Shown: positions 1-6,671, counted from the stretch's first letter. The stretch: DNA of 7,049 bases from an uncultured Syntrophobacteraceae bacterium (GCA_937889795.1 CALBZH010000839.1:1-7049), one strand, 5' to 3'. Numbers and translations are program-made. The notes: generated by a model not told the origin, from the sequence alone.

Positions 1-46
1 AGATATCCACTCGTGACTGGAGTTCAGACGTGTGCTCTTCCGATCT
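1..46 (+). other. Illumina P7/TruSeq adapter contamination with index
   Basis: This is synthetic library DNA, not genome. Bases 1-4 are the end of the P7 flow-cell sequence, bases 5-12 (ATCCACTC) fit the 8-base index slot, and bases 13-46 match the standard TruSeq read-2 adapter, ending in the familiar CTCTTCCGATCT at 35-46. The index read in reverse complement is GAGTGGAT, which I recall as TruSeq index 23. The minus-strand frame of the neighbouring ATPase stays open through it and would add a false C-terminus containing RKSTRLNSSH, a peptide typical of adapter-contaminated database proteins. It should be trimmed. Confidence 0.98.
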
Positions 47-1023
47 GGCGTCGGGACGGCTTGCAGCTTCTCGCCTTCCGGCACAGTCTGCTGGGCTTCA
101 ATGACCGATGAGGCCGTGTCGTCCGTTGAGCGGAGGTACGGGATGAACGCCGCGAGGAGCAGCAATGCAGCCGGGGCAAGTGTCCACTTGAGCCACGGCC
201 TCGGCGAGCGCCCTTCGAGATCGGCCAGAACTCGGGCAACCACTGCCGGTGGGATAGGCTTCGTCCCCAACCCACTTCCCGCAGCCAGTGCGCCACGGCA
301 AACGATGTTGATCTGGCTGGGAACCCCTCGACAATGCCTGACGATCGCTTCGATAGACGCCTGAGAAAACGGCTCCTCAAAGCCACTTCGCAGGGCGCAA
401 CGCACCCGTTGCTTGATATACTGGATGGATTCGCCGGTAGTGAGCCGCACGAGGGTTGCGCGGTAGGCGATCCGTTGCTTCAACTGCCGGAGGTCAAACG
501 CTTCGAATCGACGTTCAAGATCCGGATGCCGCCCCGATAGGATGATCTGAACGAGCTTGTCTCCGTTGAGCTCCATGTCCGAGAGCAATCGCAAGCTTTC
601 CAGCGTGTCGGCGGGTACTTCCTGGGCTTCGTCGATGAAGAGGGCGACGTTACGTCCACGCCGGCGCTCGTCGACGAGAACCTGCTGCAACTGCCGGAGA
701 AGCTCGAACTGCTCTTCGCCCTCGGGATAGTCGAGGTCGAGCTGCGAAAAGATCACCCGCAGCAGCTCACCGTAGGAAAGCCGTGGGTTGAGGACAACGA
801 CCGACCGCACGCTGCCGGAGGTGAGAAGCTGGGTAGCCGACCGAATAACCGTGGTTTTTCCAAGGCCGTCAGCGCCCGTGATCATCACCAGCCCCGCCCG
901 ATTCTCAACGCCTCGGCGAATGACATCCAACGCTTTCCTGTGGCTGGAGCCAAGGAAAAGAAACGCCGGGTCGGGCGCCATCTGAAAAGGCTCTTTGGAA
1001 AAACCATAATAGCTCAGGTACAT
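47..1023 (-). CDS. ExeA-like AAA ATPase with C-terminal membrane helix (3' end missing)
   Basis: This is a P-loop ATPase of the ExeA/GspA type. That family uses ATP to drive envelope processes such as secretin assembly through the peptidoglycan, and also occurs beside pili and exopolysaccharide loci. About 325 residues are genomic. The N-terminus MYLSYYGFSKEPF and the following PDPAFLFLGSSHRKAL are hallmarks of the family. The Walker A motif is GADGLGKTT (residues 50-58) and Walker B is VALFIDEAQ (126-134). A sensor-like IILSGRHPDL lies near 160-169, followed by the LKQRIAYRATLVRLT region. One hydrophobic helix (about 278-297, LAPAALLLLAAFIPYL) follows the AAA domain, as in ExeA; any periplasmic domain would lie beyond the contig end. 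ATG 1023 matches the family N-terminus; only a weak GGCGG lies upstream. It lies 32 bases after the TAXI gene, probably the same operon. The exact role is unknown because no secretin or pilus gene is visible. Confidence 0.88.
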
Positions 1024-1055
1024 GGCAGCCGCCGCTGTCGAGTGGTCCGTGAGCC

Positions 1056-2027
1056 CTATCGGAGCATCTGTCTCATGGCATCCCACAACGGATTGAACAT
1101 CGCGGGATCCATACGCTTACGCTGCGCAGTGTATTTGCGAACGCAATCGTATTGCTCCCACCCTTTCAAGGGATACTCCAGGTCGACCTGCTTCCATTTC
1201 GGATGGCCGTTCTGCCGGAGCCAGTCCAGGTTCTCCATGAGGATCCGGGCAAACTGGCCAACATGGTCGCACTGCTCGGTGCGAAAGTCGAACGAAATGA
1301 GCACCGCTTTCACGCCGATGGTCTTCACGGGGCCGGGCTGCCAACTGTAAGTGCCCGAGGGGATGGTCATTGCCGGATAGAATTGGAGGATGTCCTTGTT
1401 GGTGACCGGGATGAGGTGGAGGTTGTCGGCTTCCGTGACCAACTCCTCGAAGAGCTTGACCGGAATACCGGCATTGAAAATCATCGCGTCGATCGAGCCG
1501 GCCTTGAGTCGGGCAAGAGCCTTCTCGGTTCCGATCTCGACCATCTCCTTTGGCATGACCTTGGAGACTTCGAACAGGAGCTTGGACGTCATGTACGTTC
1601 CGCTGGCCTCGTCTCCGATTGCCACACGCTTGCCGGTCAAGTCTTCGAAGCTCGCAATGTCCTTGCGTCCCAGGATGTGCACCTCGCTGTCATACAAGGG
1701 ATAGACCATGCGAACCTTCCTCGCCACCGACCGCAAGAGAGCGTTGTTCTGCATCTTGGTGACGAATGCCAGGACGTCCGCCTGAACGATGCCCAGGGGG
1801 ACGCCGGGGCGTTTGTAAACGGCGTAGGCGTTCTCGATGGACCCGTTCGATGAGAACACGTTGAGCTGCACGTCATGCTGCTGCATGAGCTGCTGCAGGT
1901 TCATGCCGATTTCGTAATAGGTGCCTTTTTCCTTGCCGGTAATGATCCCCAGCTCTATCGCCAGGCAGACACGAGCAAGACCCGCCCCCAGTAGGCAAAC
2001 GAACAGCAGCGTAACGAGCTTTTTCAT
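1056..2027 (-). CDS. TAXI-family TRAP-type periplasmic solute-binding protein
   Basis: This is an extracytoplasmic solute receptor of the TAXI family, 323 residues, the usual length. Such proteins normally capture small organic acids or amino acids such as glutamate for a fused TRAP membrane transporter. A Sec signal peptide (MKKLVTLLFVCLLGAGLARVCLA, probable cleavage after residue 23) leads into the family's opening strand and loop, IELGIITGKEKGTYYEIG. SNGSIENAYAVY and GVPLGIVQADVLAFV follow, then the second-lobe hinge region FEDLTGKRVAIGDEASGTYMTSKLL. The start at 2027 is preferred over ATG 2066 because a purine-rich GGGGGGAG precedes it and because it opens directly on the signal peptide; the upstream start would overlap the previous gene. 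No TRAP membrane subunit is adjacent, so it may act in sensing instead of transport. The ligand cannot be told from sequence. Confidence 0.9.
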   Translation of the reverse strand: MKKLVTLLFVCLLGAGLARVCLAIELGIITGKEKGTYYEIGMNLQQLMQQHDVQLNVFSSNGSIENAYAVYKRPGVPLGIVQADVLAFVTKMQNNALLRSVARKVRMVYPLYDSEVHILGRKDIASFEDLTGKRVAIGDEASGTYMTSKLLFEVSKVMPKEMVEIGTEKALARLKAGSIDAMIFNAGIPVKLFEELVTEADNLHLIPVTNKDILQFYPAMTIPSGTYSWQPGPVKTIGVKAVLISFDFRTEQCDHVGQFARILMENLDWLRQNGHPKWKQVDLEYPLKGWEQYDCVRKYTAQRKRMDPAMFNPLWDAMRQMLR

Positions 2028-2030
2028 TCT

Positions 2031-2038
2031 CTCCCCCC
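2031..2038 (-). promoter_or_regulatory. Ribosome binding site of the TAXI protein gene
   Basis: On the minus strand this reads GGGGGGAG, with the G run ending five bases before ATG 2027. It supports the signal-peptide start (MKKLV...) over the upstream in-frame ATG at 2066, which would overlap the end of the preceding gene. Confidence 0.7.
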
Positions 2039-2059
2039 AGACTGATACGGGTTCATTCT

Positions 2060-3418
2060 CTACCACAAATGGTCCGTTATCACAAACGAATGAAGGTGCT
2101 CAGGCACAACGACTCCCCCCTTCTGCCTGGTGAGCGTGTGCGGAGATGTAGGGACAGAGGCGGTGCTGCAGGCTTGCCGGACAAGGCTGTCGACCGCGAA
2201 GCGGCCGTTCCATGTGGCAAGTCCCTTCCAGACCGATTTCCAGTCGACCGGGTAGAGACATTTTCGCGTGGCAACCTCTTGCGGCCACACCAGCTCGAGC
2301 TTCCCATCGATCCATTGGGCCACATAGGTGGAGAGCACATTCTGGTTGGTCATGGCCAGATAGTCCACGAACTTCACTGGACCGAAAGCGGTCTTGAGAT
2401 CGGTAGCGAGGAGGGCCTGCCGGAGATCACTTCCGGCTAGCGACTTGGCGCGTTTGAGGACGTCCGCGATCACATGAACGGTGGCATAGGCTTCAACCCC
2501 GTGGTACTCCGTCTCCTGCCCGAATTGCTTCCGATAGCTGTCGAAGTACTCGTTGGCCCCCGGATAGGGCAGCGTCTGGTGCCAAAGGGCGGTCGTCATG
2601 AGCCGCTCGGAAGCCTTTCCCGCATTCAAGCGGAATTCAGGCATTGTGAAACCCGCACCGCCTCCCAGGAAGGCTTTCGGGGTAATGTCCAGCTCCATGC
2701 ACTGGCTCATGAGGCGGGGGGCATCCTCGACCAGCGACACCATGTAGACAACGTCGGGGTTGGCTTGCTTCACGCGGTTCAAGAGGGGTCGGTAGTCCAG
2801 GTCCTTTTCGGGATACGCCTCCTTGAGCAGGATCTTGATGTCGAGCAGCTCGCAAGTCCTCTCGAAGCTCCTGGCGCTGCTACTTCCAAAACGGCCGTCC
2901 GCATACAGGATGACCGCCGTTTGGGGCTGCAAAACCTCCAGGAGAAATGACTCCAGCCCATTGACGTAGTCGCTGGCCGGAGGGTTGAGACGAAACACCC
3001 ACTCCCAGCCTTGCTGCGTTAGCTCGTCGGCCGCAGCCGTGCTGATGAGGAACGGGATGCTGTTTCTCTGAGCAAGCTCAGCAGCCTCATACGTTTCGTC
3101 GCTGCTGTAGCCGCCGCACAGCATGACCACCTTGTCGGCATTGACAAGCTGCGATGCCGAAGCGCGCGCCACTTGGGGATTTCCGGCCTCGTCCCCAAAC
3201 AGGAGCTCCAGCTTCCTGCCGTTGATGCCACCGGCCGCGTTGATTTCGTTCTGAGCCATCTCGAACGATCTCTTCTCGATCACTCCGAAGCCCGTATGCG
3301 GGCCTGTCAAGGGCAGGATAACACCCACTTTGATCGTTTCCTGAGCCCACACGTTATGCAGAGTGAGCGCCCAGACGATCACAGCGGCAGCCATCGCGAT
3401 CCTGAATACCCTGGCCAT
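2060..3418 (-). CDS. Branched-chain amino-acid-type ABC periplasmic binding protein (LivJ-like)
   Basis: This is a type I periplasmic binding protein of the Peripla_BP_6/LivJ class, which binds branched-chain amino acids, amides, urea or related ligands for ABC uptake, or serves as a sensor domain. The 452-residue product opens with a signal peptide (MARVFRIAMAAAVIVWALTLHNVWA, cleavage before Q). The mature protein starts with the classic ETIKVGVILPLTGPHTGFG, then NEINAAGGINGRKLELLFGDEAGNP, the GGYSSDETYEAAELAQRNSIPFLISTAAAD ligand loop, the second-lobe VILYADGRFG, and YHGVEAYATVHVIADVLKRA. ATG 3418 is chosen because AGGAG lies seven bases upstream and the signal peptide follows at once; a further ATG at 3436 lacks a site. 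The protein is longer than usual: about 45 residues after the typical end (YPVDWKS) are unrecognised. It is first in the minus-strand operon, and no LivHMGF transporter genes accompany it. Confidence 0.9.
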   Translation of the reverse strand: MARVFRIAMAAAVIVWALTLHNVWAQETIKVGVILPLTGPHTGFGVIEKRSFEMAQNEINAAGGINGRKLELLFGDEAGNPQVARASASQLVNADKVVMLCGGYSSDETYEAAELAQRNSIPFLISTAAADELTQQGWEWVFRLNPPASDYVNGLESFLLEVLQPQTAVILYADGRFGSSSARSFERTCELLDIKILLKEAYPEKDLDYRPLLNRVKQANPDVVYMVSLVEDAPRLMSQCMELDITPKAFLGGGAGFTMPEFRLNAGKASERLMTTALWHQTLPYPGANEYFDSYRKQFGQETEYHGVEAYATVHVIADVLKRAKSLAGSDLRQALLATDLKTAFGPVKFVDYLAMTNQNVLSTYVAQWIDGKLELVWPQEVATRKCLYPVDWKSVWKGLATWNGRFAVDSLVRQACSTASVPTSPHTLTRQKGGVVVPEHLHSFVITDHLW

Positions 3419-3425
3419 TCCTCGA

Positions 3426-3430
3426 CTCCT
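3426..3430 (-). promoter_or_regulatory. Ribosome binding site of the LivJ-like gene
   Basis: AGGAG on the minus strand lies seven bases before ATG 3418. It decides between this start and an in-frame ATG at 3436, in favour of the one that begins with the signal peptide. Confidence 0.8.
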
Positions 3431-3910
3431 GAACATGGGTGTTGCGGTGAGCAGGCAGCTCTCGGCGACGCGAGGAGGGAGCCTATGCCGGCCTGAAGGG
3501 GCACCGCCCGAGGGCATGCGGCTGACATCCGGTGATCTTTCCCGCTCCGAAGACGTGACATTCGGCGCTGAATGCGACGGCTCCGCGGAAAACCACCCCA
3601 GTACGTCCCAAGAGAGTGTGGTTGGAATCGGCGCGGATCTTACTCGGTCGATCCACTCTCAAGCAAGGAAAAAGCGGAAGGGGCCTCGCCCACGCCACAC
3701 ATCCAACCGATCGGCGCCGTGGGCAGCAGACCGTCGGTCCACGATCTCCTCCCCGATGAATCGCCGCGATGAGAAAGGGGTTCAACGGCATCCCAGCCAT
3801 CTGGGGCTTCCACCCATCAAAATGAGCCGCTCACTTCATGGAATATTCGGCCGCAGAGGGACATAGTAGCCAGAAAGGCTGAGGGAAAGGCGTTCCGTGG
3901 TTTATCGATT
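3431..3910. other. Divergent intergenic region without a supported gene
   Basis: About 500 bases separate the LivJ-like gene (leftward) from the cNMP-domain gene (rightward), so promoters for both blocks should lie here. The open frames in it (3363-3866 plus, 3483-3800 minus, 3572-3772 plus) give Arg/Pro/Ser-rich sequence without family resemblance, ribosome sites or hydrophobic patterns, and overlap each other, so I do not call them. A 7-base inverted pair GAGAGTG (3612-3618)/CACTCTC (3654-3660) is visible but could be chance. I could not pick a convincing -35/-10 or -24/-12 pair in either direction. Confidence 0.6.
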
Positions 3911-3918
3911 AAAGGAGG
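3911..3918 (+). promoter_or_regulatory. Strong ribosome binding site of the cNMP-domain gene
   Basis: AAAGGAGG is a near-perfect Shine-Dalgarno sequence, six bases before ATG 3925. It fixes the start and predicts efficient translation. Confidence 0.85.
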
Positions 3919-3924
3919 AGTGTC

Positions 3925-4407
3925 ATGGTCGACGTGGGTGAGCTCAAGAGAATCGAAATGATGAGCGTGTTCTCCGAGAAACAGTTGAACGAGATCGCAG
4001 GTATCACAGAGAAAAAGGCCTTCAAAGCCAAGGATCAGGTCTACGCGCACGGGGATCGAGCCAAGTACATGTTCATCGTGACCAAGGGACTGGTTTCCTT
4101 AAGAGAGCTCATGCCCGGAGACGAGGTGGGTATCGTGTTCGAAATGAGGGAGCGGGGAGAGTTCTTTGGCGCCGCCTGCTTGATGAAACCGCAGCAATAT
4201 ACCTTGAATGCCGTCTGCATGGAAGATACGGAGCTCCTTGCGATTGATGCCGATAAGCTCTTCGAGCTGTGTGAGAGCGACCCCGAGCTCGGCCATAAAT
4301 TCGTGAGAAAGATCGCGCAGCTCTACTTCGAGCGATACAAGGTCTGCAAACGGCAGCTGTACGAAATGGTGAAGGCACCGACGATGATTGCCGCACTGCC
4401 GGGGTAA
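3925..4407 (+). CDS. Stand-alone cyclic-nucleotide-binding-like (CRP effector) domain protein
   Basis: This 160-residue protein is built almost entirely of one CRP/FNR-type beta-roll domain. Visible family marks are the opening helix (VFSEKQLNEIA, 15-25), the first strands and turn with YAHGDRAKYMFIVTKGLVSL (40-59), and the GEFFG that begins the phosphate-binding cassette (78-82). The tail from about 109 to 150 is helical and resembles the CRP dimer helix. No helix-turn-helix follows, because the frame ends at tandem stops TAA TGA, so direct DNA binding is unlikely. The cassette reads GAACLMKPQQYTLNA where cAMP/cGMP binders carry FGE...R-A/S-x; both the Glu and the Arg appear replaced. It therefore may bind another ligand, or none, and act through protein contacts. 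The strong ribosome site fixes the start. It is divergent from the binding-protein operon. Family assignment is firm, function is not. Confidence 0.85.
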   Translation: MVDVGELKRIEMMSVFSEKQLNEIAGITEKKAFKAKDQVYAHGDRAKYMFIVTKGLVSLRELMPGDEVGIVFEMRERGEFFGAACLMKPQQYTLNAVCMEDTELLAIDADKLFELCESDPELGHKFVRKIAQLYFERYKVCKRQLYEMVKAPTMIAALPG

Positions 4408-4432
4408 TGACCGGATGATTCGGACACGAGCA

Positions 4433-4467
4433 ACCGAATCCCCGAGGGACCGGGCCGGGGATTCGGT
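4433..4467 (+). repeat. Perfect 11-bp inverted repeat (hairpin) between two genes
   Basis: ACCGAATCCCC (4433-4443) and its exact reverse complement GGGGATTCGGT (4457-4467) enclose a 13-base GC-rich loop, 26 bases after the stop of the cNMP-domain gene. In RNA this would be a very stable stem. No T tract follows, so it is not a standard intrinsic terminator; it could be a transcript-stabilising hairpin, a partial or Rho-assisted terminator, or a protein site. Confidence 0.75.
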
Positions 4468-4593
4468 GACCGCGTCGGAGCGTGTCAACGTGCAGCCATC
4501 CCGGCTCGCCCAAATCCATCGAGCGCGAGCCGTTCTTTCGTGGAGACAGCATCAGGGGGATCTCAGGAAACCTTTTGAGGCCCGACGAAAGCC

Positions 4594-4905
4594 ATGCCGG
4601 AAAAGCGCATTCCTTCCGCATCAACGCAGCCTTCGGAAGCTCCTGAGCCAAAGGCCACAAAGGACGAGGCCGAGTGCCAATCAGGCGATGGCCTGAGCGC
4701 AGCCGTCCGGCAGGCGATCGAAGAGCAGCGTGTGGTGAAGGAATGGCACGTGAGAGAGGACCGTCTGGATTTCACCGAGCTGATCCGGTCCATTCAACGC
4801 GCGGAAGGCTATGAGGACTGCTTCAGAAAGAGGCGCGTGTGCCAGGAAATGGGATGCTCCTGGCGGCCCTACTGCTTGAACGACTCTCCCACCGACGCCC
4901 CTTGA
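4594..4905 (+). CDS. Small hypothetical protein with a four-cysteine C-terminal motif
   Basis: The product is 103 residues and I do not recognise a named family. The N-terminal 35 residues are polar and rich in Ser, Pro, Glu and Ala, probably disordered. The middle (about 34-72) has the look of helices, with LDFTELIRSIQRAEG at 58-72. The C-terminus carries C76-x6-C83-x4-C88-x5-C94 within DCFRKRRVCQEMGCSWRPYC, a compact pattern that could bind zinc or an iron-sulphur cluster or form disulphides. There is no signal peptide, so it is probably cytoplasmic and a metal site is more likely than disulphides. ATG 4594 has only a weak upstream site (GAAAG at 4587-4591), so the start is uncertain. It lies 186 bases after the cNMP-domain gene on the same strand and just before the kinase promoter. 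The coherent cysteine motif suggests a real gene. Confidence 0.65.
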   Translation: MPEKRIPSASTQPSEAPEPKATKDEAECQSGDGLSAAVRQAIEEQRVVKEWHVREDRLDFTELIRSIQRAEGYEDCFRKRRVCQEMGCSWRPYCLNDSPTDAP

Positions 4906-4911
4906 ATGTAT

Positions 4912-4940
4912 TTGACATCCCCTTTGCATGATTTTACAAA
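4912..4940 (+). promoter_or_regulatory. Sigma-70-type promoter of the sensor kinase
   Basis: A perfect -35 box TTGACA (4912-4917) is followed, after exactly 17 bases, by TACAAA (4935-4940), which matches four of six bases of the TATAAT consensus. Transcription would start near 4947. That is downstream of the in-frame ATG at 4928, so if this promoter is used the kinase must start further in, with GTG 5006 the best candidate. Confidence 0.6.
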
Positions 4941-5005
4941 TCAGGTCGTGCTACCGGTCAAGACCCCTCAAGAGCGCTCACTCGTCCAAGTCGGCAGGTC
5001 CAGCC

Positions 5006-6649
5006 GTGCCCATTGCCATTCTCAAGAAGCTCCTTCCGACTGCCGGATTCCTTCTGCTGGCCGGAATCACGACGGCACTCTGGTACACCCAGAACCAGAG
5101 TCAAGACCAGTTGCTCGTGCATCACATGGAGAATTTTGCCGAGCAATTCCGAATCCGAATCATCGGCATGATGAACGCACGCGTGGCCTCCCTTGAGATG
5201 ATCCGCAGCCGATGGCTCGAAAGACAGCCCTCGGATTTCAGCCGCGAGCGTTTCCTTGGCCTAGCAGGATCTACGGTAAACCACTTTCCGGGTATCTCCG
5301 GAATCTACTGGGTCTGCCCGGATGGAGACATTCGTTGGGTCTGCCCGCGGGAAGAGCATTCGCAGGCCGAGGGAAAGAACGTGCTGGCCCACCCCGATGC
5401 GGCGGTTCGCGAAGTGATCGCTGCGGCAGTCCGGACATCCAAGGATCTGGTCACCCCCTGCACCGCTCTGTACGCGGGCGGGCTTGGGTTCTACGCGATC
5501 CTGCCCGTGGGTCAGCTTGGCTGCATTCTCGGCGTCTTCAAGGCCAGGCAAGTGATGGAAATGAGCTTTTCACCGGCAATGCTCAATGACTACGAGGTGA
5601 GCATCGAGGAGGGAAATCAGCGCATCTACAGGAATGCCGTCGCCGACGACGAACGAGAAGCCTCGACACGGCTGACTGTCTCCCGGGACGTTGACTTTGC
5701 GGGCAAGATCTGGCGGTTACGCATAAAGCCCAACACACGGCTGCTTCATCAACGATTGCCGGGACATTTTGCTCTCCTGACGTTCGGTTTTGCCCTTTCG
5801 GCGATGCTGGCTCTCAGCCTTTATTTTCTTCTTCAGCGCGTGCAGATGGCTCAGAACAGCCGGGATGCGGCCCTCCGGGAGGTCCGGGAGCGTCAGAAGG
5901 CGGAGGCAGCACTCCGGGAGAATGAGTCGAAGCTGCAGCAATTGCTGAACGAGCTTGCGACCAAGAATGCGGAGTTGGAATCGTTCGCTTACACGGTCTC
6001 GCATGACCTCAAGGCTCCCGCCACGACCATCGAAGGCTTCACCCAGGCATTGAGGGAAGATTTCGGGAGCAGGCTCACCGCTCAGGCCGACAGCTATTTG
6101 ACCTATATGAGCGACGCAGCCCGCAAGATGGCCCTTCTCATCAACGACCTCCTCGAGCTTTCCCGAATCGACCGGGTCAGGGAGCCAAGGACGGAGCTTT
6201 CCCTTGCGGAGCTAACCCTTGACACGCTGGCCTCGCTCAAACCCAGGATCGAAGCCAGCGGAATTACGGTCCGGGTCCAGCAGGACTTTCCCAAGGTGTG
6301 GGGCGAGCGGAATCGGCTGGTCCAGGTGATGGACAACCTCCTCACGAACGCCGTGAACTACATCGGCAAAGACAATCCGTTTCCTCTGATCGAAGCAGGC
6401 TGGGAGGAGCGGCAGGGAGATACGGTCTTCTTCGTACGGGACAACGGAATGGGCATCGACGCCGCGGATTTCGACCGAGTCTTCCGCGCTTTCGAGCGAT
6501 TGCCCAGCGGACGGAAGGCCAGCGAAGGCACCGGAGTGGGGCTCGCCATCGTCAAGCGGATCATCGAATCCCACGGTGGACGGCTCTGGCTCGAGTCCGA
6601 GTCCGGGCGAGGAGCGACGTTTTTTTTCACGTTGTCGAGCAATCGCTGA
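5006..6649 (+). CDS. Membrane sensor histidine kinase with CHASE-like periplasmic domain
   Basis: This is a two-component sensor kinase. Residues are numbered from the upstream ATG 4928; GTG 5006 is residue 27. A first membrane helix (about 33-52) is followed by a periplasmic domain (about 53-279) that looks CHASE-like: HFPGISGIYWVCPDGDIRWVCP, then GLGFYAILPVGQLGCILGVF. A second membrane helix (280-303) leads into a coiled-coil linker (about 310-350). The phosphoacceptor is His359 in FAYTVSHDLKAP, with N474 in NLLTNAVNYI, the G1 box DNGMGID (from D505), an F box FRAFERLPS, and the G2 box GTGVGLAI (from G534), so all catalytic boxes are intact. The dimerisation domain resembles phytochrome-type kinases. 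GTG 5006 is preferred to ATG 4928 because the promoter would start transcription between them and the membrane helix then lies at the N-terminus; its ribosome site is weak. The response regulator follows after 22 bases. The ligand is unknown. Confidence 0.88.
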   Translation: MPIAILKKLLPTAGFLLLAGITTALWYTQNQSQDQLLVHHMENFAEQFRIRIIGMMNARVASLEMIRSRWLERQPSDFSRERFLGLAGSTVNHFPGISGIYWVCPDGDIRWVCPREEHSQAEGKNVLAHPDAAVREVIAAAVRTSKDLVTPCTALYAGGLGFYAILPVGQLGCILGVFKARQVMEMSFSPAMLNDYEVSIEEGNQRIYRNAVADDEREASTRLTVSRDVDFAGKIWRLRIKPNTRLLHQRLPGHFALLTFGFALSAMLALSLYFLLQRVQMAQNSRDAALREVRERQKAEAALRENESKLQQLLNELATKNAELESFAYTVSHDLKAPATTIEGFTQALREDFGSRLTAQADSYLTYMSDAARKMALLINDLLELSRIDRVREPRTELSLAELTLDTLASLKPRIEASGITVRVQQDFPKVWGERNRLVQVMDNLLTNAVNYIGKDNPFPLIEAGWEERQGDTVFFVRDNGMGIDAADFDRVFRAFERLPSGRKASEGTGVGLAIVKRIIESHGGRLWLESESGRGATFFFTLSSNR

Positions 6650-6658
6650 TACGAACAG

Positions 6659-6665
6659 AAAGGAG
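6659..6665 (+). promoter_or_regulatory. Ribosome binding site that identifies a TTG start
   Basis: AAAGGAG ends six bases before TTG 6672. With the receiver-domain frame opening exactly there, this site supports TTG as the start of the response regulator. Confidence 0.8.
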
Positions 6666-6671
6666 CCCGGC

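Noticed and set aside
1152..1853. 233-codon plus-strand open frame
   Set aside because: It lies opposite the TAXI protein, gives no family resemblance, and is explained by the GC-rich antisense frame of a well-supported gene.
2474..2950. 158-codon plus-strand open frame
   Set aside because: It is antisense to the LivJ-like protein in its conserved part and has no motif or ribosome site.
3612..3660. GAGAGTG/CACTCTC arms as an operator
   Set aside because: Seven-base arms 35 bases apart are expected by chance in this length of DNA; no further symmetry supports a binding site.
3483..3800. 105-codon minus-strand frame in the intergenic region
   Set aside because: No recognisable domain, no ribosome site, and competing frames on the other strand have equal claim.
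3363..3866. 167-codon plus-strand frame across the intergenic region
   Set aside because: Its start overlaps the signal-peptide region of the LivJ-like gene, composition is Arg/Ser/Pro-rich and low-information, and there is no ribosome site.
4433..4467. Intrinsic terminator call for the inverted repeat
   Set aside because: No run of T follows the stem on the plus strand and no run of A precedes it for the minus strand, so only a hairpin is claimed.
4109..4660. 183-codon minus-strand frame
   Set aside because: It is antisense to the cNMP-domain gene and gives an Arg/Ser-rich product typical of shadow frames.
4388..4696. 102-codon plus-strand frame overlapping two genes
   Set aside because: It overlaps the end of the cNMP-domain gene and the start of the cysteine protein in another frame, includes the inverted repeat, and has a highly basic, low-information product.
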